Positions 52,929-62,266 of a stretch of 64,000 nucleotides of DNA are shown here, piece after piece (position 1 is the first letter of the stretch; every line of letters begins with the position of its first letter). Origin of the DNA: Bacteroidales bacterium (GTDB taxonomy: Bacteria; Bacteroidota; Bacteroidia; Bacteroidales; UBA932); NCBI GenBank assembly GCA_017631875.1, contig JAGBSL010000009.1, forward strand, positions 1 through 64,000. The letters run 5' to 3'. The position numbers and the translations under genes are program-made. The notes under the pieces were generated by a model that was not told where the DNA came from, did no database searches, and was given only the letters and a program-made list of their open reading frames with translations.

Positions 52929-54341
52929 TTAGTTATGCACCGCACTCTGCAGAACTTCCGTCAGAGTCGGATGGGTATGGATAATATCTTCGAATTCCTT
53001 GAGGGTTGACTTGCGGGTTATGAGGGCACATGCTTCCTGAACTATGTCTGATGCATGAGGACCGTATAGGTGGCATCCAAGGATGCGGCCTGGTTCATAT
53101 GGACTCTCAGCACCCTCCTTCGGCTCTGCCGCTACGATGACTTTGCAGAATCCGTCGGTCTCCCCCATTGTAACGGCCTTGCCGTTTGCACGGAAGAATG
53201 ACTTCAGAGCCTTGATCGGGATGCCGGCTTCCTTGCAGTCCTCTTCGGTCATACCGACTGAAGCGGCTTCCGGAGATGTAAACACAGCTGCCGGCATCAC
53301 AGAAAGGTCGATTCCGTTCTCTATGCCCATAATATGATCAAGCGCGACTATACCCTGGAATGTAGCCGCATGCGCCAGCATCATCTTGCCGTTGATGTCA
53401 CCGACAGCATAGATATGCGGAATGTTGGTCTGCATGGTCTTTTCATCTACCACGATACCGCGCGGAGTGAACTCCAGACCTATGTCTGCAAGGTTGAGAG
53501 TGCCGACATTTGCCTTTCGGCCGACTGCCATGAGGACCTTGTCGGCCTCAACGACTTCCTCTTTGCCTTTACGGGTAAAGGACACTTTGTATACAGATTT
53601 CTTCACTCGGTCTCCGTCCTCGGTCGAAATGACAGCAGGAACTTCCTCGATAGCAGTAACCTGTGCCTGAGTATTGATCTCGATTCCTCTCTTTCCAAGA
53701 CTCTGCTTGAGTCTCTTGGAAAGGTCTGAGTCAAAACGAGGAAGGATCTCCTTGAAGTACTCCAGGACAGTGACCTCGCTGCCGAAGCTGCGGAATACAG
53801 ATGCGAACTCAAGTCCTATGACACCGCCTCCGATCACACATAATCTCTGCGGAACCTCCTCAAGGTCAAGGATTTCACGCGAGGTAAGTATTCCCGGAAG
53901 ATCAGCGCCAGGAATCGGGAGAGATGCTGAGACTGAGCCGGTTGCAATGATTATGTAATCTCCGACATAGTCCTGTCCATCTACTGTAACAGTATGCGCA
54001 TCTTTGAAAGCAGCCTTGCCACGTACAAGGGTGATGAGCTTATGGCCCAGGAGTCCCTCGACGCCGCCACGAAGCTGCTCCACGACGGCATTCTTACGTG
54101 CAGCCACAGCCTTGAAGTCAAAGCCATATGACAATCCGGTCACACCGAAGGCCTCGGCCTCACGCAGTCCGTCCAGTACTTCGGCATTCTTACAGAACGC
54201 CTTCGTCGGGATACAGCCTTCGTTCAGACATGTGCCTCCGACGTGACCGGCCTCAACCAGCACAACCTCGACTCCCCTCTTCGCAGCCAGCAGAGCGGTC
54301 TCATAACCGCCCGGCCCTGCACCTATGATTATAAGTTTCAT
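52929..54341 (-). CDS. lpdA: Dihydrolipoyl dehydrogenase
   Basis: A 470-residue flavoprotein, L-protein of glycine cleavage. It starts MKLIIIGAGPGGYETALLAA (FAD motif); GGTCLNEGCIPTKA has the redox disulfide. VIGGGVIGLEFASVFRSFG is the NAD motif and HIYAVGDINGKMMLAHAA the second FAD site. The C-terminal HTHPTLTEVLQSA holds the catalytic His-Glu. The frame opens 13 codons earlier, but the family start is used. It lies 141 bases after gcvPB, a gap holding a 24-base repeat. Confidence 0.93.
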   Translation of the reverse strand: MKLIIIGAGPGGYETALLAAKRGVEVVLVEAGHVGGTCLNEGCIPTKAFCKNAEVLDGLREAEAFGVTGLSYGFDFKAVAARKNAVVEQLRGGVEGLLGHKLITLVRGKAAFKDAHTVTVDGQDYVGDYIIIATGSVSASLPIPGADLPGILTSREILDLEEVPQRLCVIGGGVIGLEFASVFRSFGSEVTVLEYFKEILPRFDSDLSKRLKQSLGKRGIEINTQAQVTAIEEVPAVISTEDGDRVKKSVYKVSFTRKGKEEVVEADKVLMAVGRKANVGTLNLADIGLEFTPRGIVVDEKTMQTNIPHIYAVGDINGKMMLAHAATFQGIVALDHIMGIENGIDLSVMPAAVFTSPEAASVGMTEEDCKEAGIPIKALKSFFRANGKAVTMGETDGFCKVIVAAEPKEGAESPYEPGRILGCHLYGPHASDIVQEACALITRKSTLKEFEDIIHTHPTLTEVLQSAVHN

Positions 54342-54414
54342 ATATTTTGTCAATATCAATCCTAATAAATCCTGTTTCACCTAACACCATGAATATCAGC
54401 AGATTACTCAAATA

Positions 54415-54438
54415 TCCTGCATGTCAAGGAAGGCAGGA
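54415..54438 (-). repeat. 24-base interspersed palindromic repeat, copy 2
   Basis: Reads TCCTGCATGTCAAGGAAGGC plus AGGA on the plus strand; its reverse complement matches the copy at 48973-48996 in 22 of 24 positions. It lies in the gcvPB-lpd gap, so it would be transcribed within the operon. Confidence 0.65.
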
Positions 54439-54482
54439 CACCAGCATAAACAACTGATATTCAAGAGGTTAATCGAACACGG

Positions 54483-55940
54483 TTATTGCATATCACAGAA
54501 GCGTAAAACCGGCTGGCGTGCTGCTGTTGTCTCATCAAGACGACGCACCGGTGTTGTGTGAGGCGCTGTCTTCAATGACTCAGGGTCAGAGATTGCCTCA
54601 GCAGCGATGTGTCGCATGATTTCAATGAAGCCGTCAAGGGTCTCCTTCGACTCTGTCTCAGTAGGTTCTATCATGATCGCCTGATGGAAGAGCAGTGGGA
54701 AGTAGATTGTCGGAGCATGGAAACCGTAGTCAAGCAGTCTCTTGGCGATATCCAGAGTAGTCACTCCGGTCGACTGGTCAAGCAGACCGTCGAACACGAA
54801 CTCATGCTTGCACACTGACTCGATAGGCAGCTTGTAGCAGTCCTTGAGCGACTCCTTGATGTAGTTTGCACCAAGAACAGCAAGAGGACCGACCATCTTC
54901 ACATTCTGCTTTCCGAGCATAAGGATATATGTATATGCTCTCAGAAGCACGCCGAAGTTGCCCATGAATCCGGAAATCTGTCCGCATGACTCACCGTCCT
55001 GACCTACTACTGTCAGATAGCCTTCCTCATCCTCAACGACCTTAGGGACAGGGAGGAACGGTACCAGGTGGGCTGCTACACCCACAGGGCCTGCGCCAGG
55101 ACCACCACCGCCGTGCGGAGTCGAGAATGACTTATGGAGATTAAGATGGAGCACATCGAATCCCATGTCACCCGGACGTACCATACCGATAAGCGGATTC
55201 ATGTTTGCACCGTCGTAGTAAAGGAGTCCGCCACACTCGTGAACAAGGGCAGCAATCTCCTTGATATCCTTCTCAAACAGTCCGAGAGTGTTAGGATTGG
55301 TCATCATGATACCTGCAATCGTATCGTCAAGCAGAGGTTTGAGATCCTCAACATCTACAAGACCATTCTCCTTCGACTTCACCTGCACGATCTCAAGACC
55401 GCAGACTGCAGCCGAAGCCGGATTGGTACCATGCGCACTGTCAGGCACGATGATGCGTGTACGCTTGAGATCACCACGAGAAATGTGGTACTGACGGATG
55501 ATCATCAGACCTGTCAGCTCACCATGAGCACCAGCGAACGGATTGAGAGTGAACTCAGCCATTCCTGTAATCGCAGAAAGGGCATGAGCCAGTTCCTTAT
55601 AGACACGAAGAACGCCCTGAACGGTCTCGGAAGGCTGGAGCGGGTGGATGCCCGCGAAAGCCGGCATGGCCGCTATCTCCTCGTTGATCTTAGGATTGTA
55701 TTTCATGGTGCAGCTTCCGAGAGGATAGAATCCCGAATCCACACCGAAGTTCATCTGCGAAAGGTTGGTGTAATGACGCACCACGTCAAGTTCACTCACC
55801 TGCGGCAATGCCGGAGCCTCAGAACGGGTCAAACCTGCCGGCAGATCTGCCAAAGTCGCATCCCATGTGCGCGAAGGCAATGAGTATCCCTGTCTTCCTG
55901 CCTTGGAAAGATCAAAGATCAGTTTGTCGTAGTACTTCAT
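54483..55940 (-). CDS. gcvPB: Glycine dehydrogenase (decarboxylating) subunit 2
   Basis: A 485-residue subunit with the PLP site of P-protein. [20 protein letters not shown] holds the PLP-binding Lys and the glycine-rich loop. [42 protein letters not shown] and [18 protein letters not shown] are strongly conserved. With subunit 1 it decarboxylates glycine and passes the aminomethyl group to lipoyl-GcvH. The gene starts 2 bases after gcvPA ends. Confidence 0.96.
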   Translation of the reverse strand: MKYYDKLIFDLSKAGRQGYSLPSRTWDATLADLPAGLTRSEAPALPQVSELDVVRHYTNLSQMNFGVDSGFYPLGSCTMKYNPKINEEIAAMPAFAGIHPLQPSETVQGVLRVYKELAHALSAITGMAEFTLNPFAGAHGELTGLMIIRQYHISRGDLKRTRIIVPDSAHGTNPASAAVCGLEIVQVKSKENGLVDVEDLKPLLDDTIAGIMMTNPNTLGLFEKDIKEIAALVHECGGLLYYDGANMNPLIGMVRPGDMGFDVLHLNLHKSFSTPHGGGGPGAGPVGVAAHLVPFLPVPKVVEDEEGYLTVVGQDGESCGQISGFMGNFGVLLRAYTYILMLGKQNVKMVGPLAVLGANYIKESLKDCYKLPIESVCKHEFVFDGLLDQSTGVTTLDIAKRLLDYGFHAPTIYFPLLFHQAIMIEPTETESKETLDGFIEIMRHIAAEAISDPESLKTAPHTTPVRRLDETTAARQPVLRFCDMQ

Positions 55941-55942
55941 TA

Positions 55943-57319
55943 TTACTCCTCCTTAGACAGATTTCTCGACTCGCTGCGCTCGCTCGAAATGACAGTGGAC
56001 AAGTCGTTTAACATATACACAACTGCGTCAATGTTCTCCTTTGACACCTTTTCTGTCACGCAGAAGTTCACAAGACCTTCCTCGACCTCGACAGCGCCGA
56101 AGACGCCGATCATCTGGAGTGCATCCTGGATCTGCTGCGCAGGCACAAGGGCTTTAAGGGTAAACTCCTTGAGGAACGGCTTGTCGAATGCCTTCTCAAA
56201 CAGTCCAGTCTCGAGAAGTCTGTCGTGCAGATAATGCGCTCCGCCATAGCTGAGCTCATTGACCTGACGAAGTCCCGAAGGGCCCATAAGTGACATATAG
56301 ACAGTCACATAAAGGGCCATCAAAGACTGGTTAGAGCAGATGTTGCTGGTCGCCTTCTCGCGGCGGATATGCTGCTCGCGTGCCTGAAGCGTAAGTACAT
56401 ACGCACGCTTTCCGTCCACGTCCTTTGTCGCACCGACGATACGGCCAGGAAGCTTGCGCACATGATCCTTCTTGCATGCAAGGAAGCCTACATACGGACC
56501 GCCGTAGCAGAGCGGAATGCCGAGCGACTGCGAGTCACCGCATACAACGTCCGCTCCCCACTCGCCCGGAGTCTTGATCACTGCGAGCGATGATGGATCC
56601 GAATATACCATGAACAAGCCCTTCTGAGCATGAACCGCATCAGCAAAGCCTGTGAAATCCTCTATGATACCATATTTGTTGATGCCCGGCACGAGAACTC
56701 CTGCGACATCACCCTTGGCAACCTCAGTGAGCATGGCACCGTACGAAGTAGCACCGTCTATACATGGAATGAATCCGAGCTCTACTCCATTGAACTTTGC
56801 GTAAGTCTTCACCACGTTGACCACATGAGGAAGAAGGCCTTCCGAAAGCAGCACGCGTGTCTTCTTCTTTGTAGAAGCCATCGCCATCATCATGGCCTCA
56901 GCAGCAGCTGTAGCACCGTCATACATCGAGGCATTGGTGCAGTCCATGCCGGTCAGCTCTGTGATCATCGACTGGTACTCGAAGATGTAGCGGAGCGTAC
57001 CCTGAGACACCTCAGGCTGGTATGGAGTGTATGCTGTGAGGAATTCAGAACGCGATATGATATGAGGGATCACAGCCGGCGAATAATGGTCATATGCGCC
57101 AAGACCGCACAGACAGAACAGCGAGGTGTTCTGCTCGGCAAGCTCCTCGAAATACTGACGGACCTCATGCTCGGACATTGCGTCCTGGAGGTCATATTCT
57201 TCACGGTAGATGACGTCCTGAGGCACATCGGAGTAGAGATCCTCGAGGGACCCTACTCCGATTCTGTCCAGCATCTGGCGCACATCATCTTCCGTATGTG
57301 GAAAATAAGCGAATGCCAT
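55943..57319 (-). CDS. gcvPA: Glycine dehydrogenase (decarboxylating) subunit 1, with repeat-derived tail
   Basis: A 458-residue N-terminal half of split P-protein. The start [17 protein letters not shown] at 57319 leaves 11 bases after gcvH. Conserved blocks are SFLGLGAY-like [60 protein letters not shown] and [14 protein letters not shown]. The final residues [16 protein letters not shown] are not family sequence: they are the translation of an interspersed repeat (55959-55995) that supplies the C-terminus. The rest appears intact, so function should be kept. Confidence 0.95.
   Translation of the reverse strand: MAFAYFPHTEDDVRQMLDRIGVGSLEDLYSDVPQDVIYREEYDLQDAMSEHEVRQYFEELAEQNTSLFCLCGLGAYDHYSPAVIPHIISRSEFLTAYTPYQPEVSQGTLRYIFEYQSMITELTGMDCTNASMYDGATAAAEAMMMAMASTKKKTRVLLSEGLLPHVVNVVKTYAKFNGVELGFIPCIDGATSYGAMLTEVAKGDVAGVLVPGINKYGIIEDFTGFADAVHAQKGLFMVYSDPSSLAVIKTPGEWGADVVCGDSQSLGIPLCYGGPYVGFLACKKDHVRKLPGRIVGATKDVDGKRAYVLTLQAREQHIRREKATSNICSNQSLMALYVTVYMSLMGPSGLRQVNELSYGGAHYLHDRLLETGLFEKAFDKPFLKEFTLKALVPAQQIQDALQMIGVFGAVEVEEGLVNFCVTEKVSKENIDAVVYMLNDLSTVISSERSESRNLSKEE
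55959..55995 (-). repeat. Interspersed repeat forming the gcvPA C-terminus
   Basis: On the plus strand it runs from AGATTTCTCGACTCGCTGCG to CTCGCTCGAAATGACAG and contains nested GCG/CGC palindromes. On the minus strand it reads CTGTCATTTCGAGCG onwards and is translated as [12 protein letters not shown]. Its plan resembles the ATTGCCAC...CAATGACG repeats but the ends differ. Confidence 0.75.
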
Positions 57320-57330
57320 ATGCGTATGTA

Positions 57331-57714
57331 TTACTCGTTTGCACACATAGCCTCGTATGCAGCTGCATCCATAAGGCCTTCAAGCTCAGAAGGATCGCTC
57401 ATCTGCACCTTCATGATCCAGTTTGCGAACGCATCCTCGTTAAGGAGCTCAGGAGCATCCTCGAGAGCCTCATTGATCTCGACAACAGTTCCCGATACAG
57501 GGCAGAAAAGGTCGCTGGCAGCCTTCACGCTCTCAACCGCACCGAACTCCTCGCCTGCCTCAAGCTCATCGTCAACCTCAGGCATGTCAACATACGAGAG
57601 GTCACCCATCGCATGCTGTGCGAAATCAGTGATACCGATGATAGCTACATCACCTTCTACCTTTACCCATTCGTGTGACTCGCTGTAATAGAGTCCTTCA
57701 ACTGTCTTTGCCAT
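57331..57714 (-). CDS. gcvH: Glycine cleavage system H protein
   Basis: A 127-residue lipoyl carrier. YYSESHEWVKVEGDVAIIGI begins the family fold; FGAVESVKAASDLFCPVSG contains the lipoylated Lys (ESVKA). EALEDAPELLNEDAFANWIM is typical of the C-terminal part. It moves the aminomethyl group between P-, T- and L-proteins. Placed between gcvT and gcvPA. Confidence 0.96.
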   Translation of the reverse strand: MAKTVEGLYYSESHEWVKVEGDVAIIGITDFAQHAMGDLSYVDMPEVDDELEAGEEFGAVESVKAASDLFCPVSGTVVEINEALEDAPELLNEDAFANWIMKVQMSDPSELEGLMDAAAYEAMCANE

Positions 57715-57736
57715 AATCTTATAGTTTTAATGTTAA

Positions 57737-58828
57737 TTATTTCTTGTAATTTGTTTCATAGAAGCGGCGCTTGGTCACGATGCCCGGGAAGACCTTCTTG
57801 CGGATGCGGATCTCCACCTGAGTTCCAAGCTCTGTATACGCCTTGTCGACCATAGCGACGCATACGCTGCGGTCGGTAGAAATCGAGCGGTAACCTGTAG
57901 TCACGACTCCTACCTGGACGCCATCGACCTCAACCGGATAACCTGCGCGAGGGATGGCCTTGTCCTGGAGTTCGATGCCCACGCTCTTGCGTGTCAGACC
58001 GGCCTCCTTCTGCGCCACAAGCGCATCGCGGCCGATGAACTCGTCCTTAGCCTTGATCTTTGCGAACATTCCGAGACCAGCCTCGAGAGGAGTGATCTCA
58101 TCGCTGAGTTCATGTCCATACAGAGGAAGTCCCGCCTCGAAACGGAGGGTGTCACGGCAACCAAGACCGCATGGAACGACTCCCGCTGCAAGAAGAGTAT
58201 CCCACATCTGATTGATGACAGCATGAGGAGCATAGATCTCGAAACCATCCTCACCAGTGTAGCCGGTACGGCTCACGATCATATCGTCAGTCCTATAATA
58301 TGTATAGAATCCAAGTTCGGCAGCCTTTGCAAGACCGAGGGTCTCGACAGCATACTTCTCTGCTCCAGGGCCCTGGAGGGCAATCTGTCCCCATACGTCA
58401 GACTGATTGTCTATCTTGACATCATAACCTTCAGCCTGCGCGCAAAGCCACTCATAGTCCTTTCCGATGTTGGATGCATTGACCACCAACAGATAGCTCT
58501 GCGGTTCAAACTCCTTATAAACAAGCAAGTCATCTACTGTAGTTCCATTCGGATATAGCATCATTCCGTAAAGGATATCGCCCGGCTTCATCGGCACGAT
58601 GTCGTTTGTGAACACATGTCCCACGAACTTATCAGCGTCAGGGCCGCTCACGAAGATCTCACCCATGTGAGACACATCGAACATTCCGGCAGCATTACGC
58701 ACTGCGTTGTGCTCGTCCGTGATGTTTGTATACTGGATCGGCATGATGAATCCTCCGAAAGGGCTCATCAGGGCGCCGAGGGCCACGTGCTTGTCGTATA
58801 GACAGGTCTTTAAAAGATTATCTTCCAT
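57737..58828 (-). CDS. gcvT: Aminomethyltransferase (glycine cleavage T protein)
   Basis: A 363-residue folate enzyme. It starts MEDNLLKTCLYDKHVALGAL at 58828; the longer frame reads through an intergenic repeat. Conserved parts are AGMFDVSHMGEIFVSGPDA, YLLVVNASNIGKDYEWL, RTGYTGEDGFEIYAP, CRDTLRFEAGLPLYGHEL and the C-terminal GIVTKRRFY. It transfers the aminomethyl carbon to tetrahydrofolate. Second gene of the operon, 17 bases after the lipoate ligase. Confidence 0.96.
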   Translation of the reverse strand: MEDNLLKTCLYDKHVALGALMSPFGGFIMPIQYTNITDEHNAVRNAAGMFDVSHMGEIFVSGPDADKFVGHVFTNDIVPMKPGDILYGMMLYPNGTTVDDLLVYKEFEPQSYLLVVNASNIGKDYEWLCAQAEGYDVKIDNQSDVWGQIALQGPGAEKYAVETLGLAKAAELGFYTYYRTDDMIVSRTGYTGEDGFEIYAPHAVINQMWDTLLAAGVVPCGLGCRDTLRFEAGLPLYGHELSDEITPLEAGLGMFAKIKAKDEFIGRDALVAQKEAGLTRKSVGIELQDKAIPRAGYPVEVDGVQVGVVTTGYRSISTDRSVCVAMVDKAYTELGTQVEIRIRKKVFPGIVTKRRFYETNYKK

Positions 58829-58845
58829 TATAGTGTTGTTTATGG

Positions 58846-59559
58846 TTATACAGATTGCCACGTCGCTTCGCTTCTCGCAATGACGCCTAAATCATTTTCA
58901 TCAAGATGGATCTCACCGTCAGTGAAGTATCTTACCAGGTATTTTTCCAATGCTTCCGGAGATTTCAAGGCATCATCCGGATCAGTCATCAAAGCCACAT
59001 ATTCGGAAAGGTTCATCACCCTCTGCCTTACGGACTCGACCCCATGCCTCTGAAGTTTCTCCACCGGAGGCCTTATCGCCTCGGTCAGCGCCTCCAGGTC
59101 CGTCGAATAAAGGAGGGTTCCATGAACTATGCTCCTGTCCGGGAGCTGATGAAACGCGTTTCCGCTTACTTTTCTCCCTTCGACCAGAATATCATTACGT
59201 CCGGACTTCTCCGCCGGCACTCCCAACGCCCTCAATGCCTCCGTCAAGGCGGTCATATAACGATCGAAGACCTCGGATACATCCCCTCGGCGGGAAACGT
59301 ATGAAACCATGATATTACCGAGATCCGAATACACGCATCCTCCCCCGCTCTTACGCCTTACGATATCGACCCCATGTTCTCGGCAATACTCCAGATTCAC
59401 CTCATTCTCAAGCACTTGATTGCGACCGAATATGACCGTCGGCTCAACACGCCACACGAAAAAAGCCTCACCTTCAATTTCCCTTGCCACGAACTCTTCC
59501 ATGGCAAGGTAGAAAGCGAGACTTCTTCGGACATCGTCCGGTAATATGACGTGTTTCAT
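58846..59559 (-). CDS. lplA: Lipoate-protein ligase A family, with repeat-derived tail
   Basis: A 237-residue BPL/LplA-fold enzyme that attaches lipoate, here most likely to GcvH. PTVIFGRNQVLENEVNLEY and VDIVRRKSGGGCVYSDLGNI (RRxSGGG) are the ligase motifs, followed by GRNDILVEGRKVSGNAFHQL and HGTLLYSTDLEAL. The last 13 residues, GVIARSEATWQSV, are encoded by an interspersed repeat (58853-58885) that supplies the stop codon region. It heads the gcv operon behind a consensus promoter. Confidence 0.9.
   Translation of the reverse strand: MKHVILPDDVRRSLAFYLAMEEFVAREIEGEAFFVWRVEPTVIFGRNQVLENEVNLEYCREHGVDIVRRKSGGGCVYSDLGNIMVSYVSRRGDVSEVFDRYMTALTEALRALGVPAEKSGRNDILVEGRKVSGNAFHQLPDRSIVHGTLLYSTDLEALTEAIRPPVEKLQRHGVESVRQRVMNLSEYVALMTDPDDALKSPEALEKYLVRYFTDGEIHLDENDLGVIARSEATWQSV
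58853..58885 (-). repeat. Interspersed ATTGCCAC...CGCAATGACG repeat, copy 2
   Basis: On the plus strand it starts GATTGCCACGTCGC and ends TCTCGCAATGACG, with ends shared with 6053-6086. Read on the minus strand it encodes the VIARSEATWQS tail of the lipoate ligase. Confidence 0.8.
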
Positions 59560-59579
59560 CAGTGCGGTTTAAAATCTTC

Positions 59580-59609
59580 CAAATTTAAGAAATAAATCGG
59601 AAAATCAAA
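59580..59609 (-). promoter_or_regulatory. Promoter of the gcv operon
   Basis: Minus-strand TTTG (59609-59606) and TAAATTTG (59587-59580) are spaced by 18 bases, close to the Bacteroidetes consensus. The box ends 20 bases before the lplA ATG, leaving no room for a glycine riboswitch. TGCGGTTT/AAACCGCA arms around it (59562-59615) may form the nhaA terminator. Confidence 0.75.
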
Positions 59610-59625
59610 ACCGCAGCGATAGGAT

Positions 59626-60969
59626 TTACTCTTTAGGCAGAGTCTTGTTGAGCAGCACACAGCCGAGAACTGCAGACACTACAGATCCGATAAGGACTCC
59701 GAGCTTGGCCTGGTTCAGAAGCGCAGCTCCAGCCGTTCCAAGACCGGCGTATGAAAGGTCTGCAATGAACATCGACACTGTGAATCCGATACCGCAGACC
59801 ACGCAGACGCTTGCGAATGACTTCCAGTCAGTTCCGGCAGGAAGGCTCACGAACTTCAAACGCACTGCAAGCCATGAGAAGCTGAATACTCCGAGGAACT
59901 TACCGAGCACGAGACCAAACATGACCGCGAGACCGACACCCGAGAAGATGCCACCGAGATCCATCTGTGAGAGGTCGATACCGGCGTTCGCAAAAGCGAA
60001 GAGAGGAATCACGATGAAGTTGATCGGGAAATGGAGATTGTCCTCAAGGTCCTGGAGCGGGCTGATCATCTTGTCGGCCGCAGACTCGATGCTCTTGAGA
60101 GTGTGGATTTCTGCATTTGTGAGCACTACGGTATTATGGAGTTCATCTACTTCGATCACAGGGAACTTGTTGATGTTCTGCCTGATACGCTCAAGATAAA
60201 TGCCTGTTCCCTTCTTGAGGGTTGCAGGGATACAGAACGCCACGATAACGCCGGCGATAGTCGCATGGATACCGGAGTTGAGCATGAAATACCAGAGCAC
60301 AAGTCCTATAATGACATAGAATGACTTCAGACGTACCTTCAGGATATTTCCAGCAACCATCGCAGCTACGCAGACGGCAGCAAGAAGCATGTACATCATA
60401 TTTATATGTGACGAATAGAACAGCGCAATGACGATGATTCCACCAAGGTCGTCAGCTACTGCGAGGGCTGCCAAAAAGACCTTCAGTCCTACGGGAACGC
60501 GTGTCTTGAACACAGCGAGCACACCGAGAGAGAAAGCGATATCTGTCGCCATAGGGATGGCGAGACCTCTCTGCATTGCTGCATCAGCAGGGCATACAAG
60601 TGCAAAAAGAAGCACCGGAACCAGCATACCGCCGCATGCTCCGATGATAGGAAGAAGGGCCTTCTCCTTGGTCGACAGCTCGCCCACACGGATCTCGCGC
60701 TTGATCTCGAGACCTACCGAAAGGAAGAAGATCGCCATCAGGAAGTCATTGATGACCGCACCGAGGTTCATCGCATGACCGTTGTGGCTGAAAAGGTTGA
60801 ACTTTCCGACAGAGAACATCACTTCATTCTGCCAGAGTCCGAAATACCAATCCTTTACTACCGGAAGATTGGCGCATATAAGAGCAAGCACGGTAAAGAA
60901 TATAAGCACCATGCTTGAGCTCACGTGTCTTTTGAATTTACTAAGGAAACTATAGTTTGATTGTGCCAT
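59626..60969 (-). CDS. nhaA: Na+/H+ antiporter NhaA
   Basis: A 447-residue inner-membrane antiporter. FFLSVGLEIKREIRVGELST, PMATDIAFSLGVLAVF and ALAVADDLGGIIVIALFYSS are NhaA signatures; the Asp pair in VADDLGG binds Na+ and H+. About 11-12 hydrophobic segments are visible. An interior stretch (IRQNINKFPVIEVDELHNTV) and a longer C-terminus are usual in Bacteroidetes NhaA. It expels sodium for pH and salt control. Confidence 0.95.
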   Translation of the reverse strand: MAQSNYSFLSKFKRHVSSSMVLIFFTVLALICANLPVVKDWYFGLWQNEVMFSVGKFNLFSHNGHAMNLGAVINDFLMAIFFLSVGLEIKREIRVGELSTKEKALLPIIGACGGMLVPVLLFALVCPADAAMQRGLAIPMATDIAFSLGVLAVFKTRVPVGLKVFLAALAVADDLGGIIVIALFYSSHINMMYMLLAAVCVAAMVAGNILKVRLKSFYVIIGLVLWYFMLNSGIHATIAGVIVAFCIPATLKKGTGIYLERIRQNINKFPVIEVDELHNTVVLTNAEIHTLKSIESAADKMISPLQDLEDNLHFPINFIVIPLFAFANAGIDLSQMDLGGIFSGVGLAVMFGLVLGKFLGVFSFSWLAVRLKFVSLPAGTDWKSFASVCVVCGIGFTVSMFIADLSYAGLGTAGAALLNQAKLGVLIGSVVSAVLGCVLLNKTLPKE

Positions 60970-61027
60970 AGGATTTAAAAGTTAAGTTTGAATAAAATCA
61001 GGTTGCAGATATTATGATGGGCACGAT

Positions 61028-61414
61028 TTAAATTATAAGCTTTCCAAGTCCTATCAGATGATGCGCAGCCTCGTGAGTTCCTGACGGGAAAAGAAGCATA
61101 CGCGGATGCAGGTCCAGATCACGCGGGAGAGCATTTATGGATACTCTACTACGTATCATGAATGATCCGGTATGATTCCTCTTTACCGGCATCCTCAAAC
61201 CTCTATGATTGTTGACTTCCGATGCTGAGGCACCGGATGAAATCGGAGACTCACAATATGTATTTGATGTCGCCGAATGCTGCACGACCACCATTTCCTC
61301 AAGACGAGATAACTCCGTCTCATCGGCAAAACCGGCATCACCCTTCCCCTCAACCAAGGAAAGCAGGCAAAACACAGCATAGAAAGCCAATGATATTAAG
61401 GTCTTGAAGTACAT
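61028..61414 (-). CDS. Small exported hypothetical protein
   Basis: A 128-residue protein from ATG 61414: MYFKTLISLAFYAVFCLLSL is a signal peptide. The C-terminal half PRDLDLHPRMLLFPSGTHEA and HHLIGLGKLII is compact and conserved-looking. I do not recognise a family. It lies upstream of nhaA on the same strand with a 58-base gap. An ATG eight codons upstream is less likely. Confidence 0.55.
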   Translation of the reverse strand: MYFKTLISLAFYAVFCLLSLVEGKGDAGFADETELSRLEEMVVVQHSATSNTYCESPISSGASASEVNNHRGLRMPVKRNHTGSFMIRSRVSINALPRDLDLHPRMLLFPSGTHEAAHHLIGLGKLII

Positions 61415-61480
61415 TCCTAATCTATAAAACGGGCGCAAAAGTAGTCAAATTTTCAACAAATGGTTACGATTAAATGAATT

Positions 61481-61512
61481 TTTGTGATTCTTGACAATTT
61501 TTTATAAATTTG
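61481..61512 (+). promoter_or_regulatory. Consensus promoter of the TPR-yebC pair
   Basis: TTTG (61481-61484), 20 bases, then TAAATTTG (61505-61512), matching the Bacteroidetes -33/-7 promoter. The ATG is 62 bases further on. Confidence 0.8.
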
Positions 61513-61574
61513 CCGCCTGTTTTTTGGCGCTTATGCACAAAACAGACCTAAGACAAATATAAAACTATTAAAAT

Positions 61575-62255
61575 ATGGCAAAGGAAATCAAAAACGAAAA
61601 GGCTGAGGCAGTAGTTGAGGCCGTTTCAAAGACAGAGCAGTTCTTCGAGAAGAACGGTAAGAAGCTTGCATACGCTGCAGCAGCATTTGTAGCGGTATGC
61701 GTTATTGTATTCTGCTGGTACAAGTTCGTACACCAGCCAAAGGTAGCTGAGGCTCAGGGCCAGATGGCATGGGCTGAGGAGAACTTCCGCAATGCGGCTG
61801 ATTCTACAGGCTACGCTCTCGCTCTCTACGGTGACGGCAACGTCCTCGGATTCGAGCAGATCGCTAAGGAGTACGGTTCAAAGGCAGGCAAGGCTGTGAA
61901 CTTCTACGCTGGTGTCTGCGAGTTCAACCTCAAGAACTACGAGTCTGCAATCAAGTATCTCAAGGCTTACAACGGAAAGGACGAAATCCTCGCAGCACGT
62001 GCTCTCGCATGCATCGGTGACTGCTACGTTAACCTCGAGGACTACAAGACTGCCCTCACATGGTTCGAGAAGGCTGTTGCTGCCGGTGACAACCTCTTCG
62101 CAGGCGAGTACCTCCTCGACGCAGGTCTCGTAGCTGAGAAGCTCGGTGAGAACGAGAAGGCACTCTCTTTCTACAAGAAGATCAAGGAGGAGTATCCTGC
62201 ATGCCCACAGGCATACGAAGTAGACAAGTACATCAGCCGCATCGAGGCTAAATAA
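61575..62255 (+). CDS. Membrane-anchored TPR protein (YfgM-like)
   Basis: A 226-residue protein. After a charged N-terminus (MAKEIKNEKAEAVVEAVSK), one membrane helix lies at about 34-50 (LAYAAAAFVAVCVIVFCWY). The rest folds as TPR pairs: AVNFYAGVCEFNLKNYESAI, AACIGDCYVNLEDYKTAL-like ACIGDCYVNLEDYKTALTWF, and EKLGENEKALSFYKKIKEEY. Topology and length match YfgM, a periplasmic-side chaperone helper of the Sec translocon. Codons are strongly biased (CTC, GCA, AAG), suggesting high expression. yebC follows 11 bases later. Confidence 0.8.
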   Translation: MAKEIKNEKAEAVVEAVSKTEQFFEKNGKKLAYAAAAFVAVCVIVFCWYKFVHQPKVAEAQGQMAWAEENFRNAADSTGYALALYGDGNVLGFEQIAKEYGSKAGKAVNFYAGVCEFNLKNYESAIKYLKAYNGKDEILAARALACIGDCYVNLEDYKTALTWFEKAVAAGDNLFAGEYLLDAGLVAEKLGENEKALSFYKKIKEEYPACPQAYEVDKYISRIEAK

Positions 62256-62266
62256 TTTCAGAAGAC

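Noticed and set aside
59560..59625. Glycine riboswitch ahead of the gcv operon
   Set aside because: The gap is only 66 bases and is filled by a consensus promoter ending 20 bases before the ATG, so there is no room for the aptamer.
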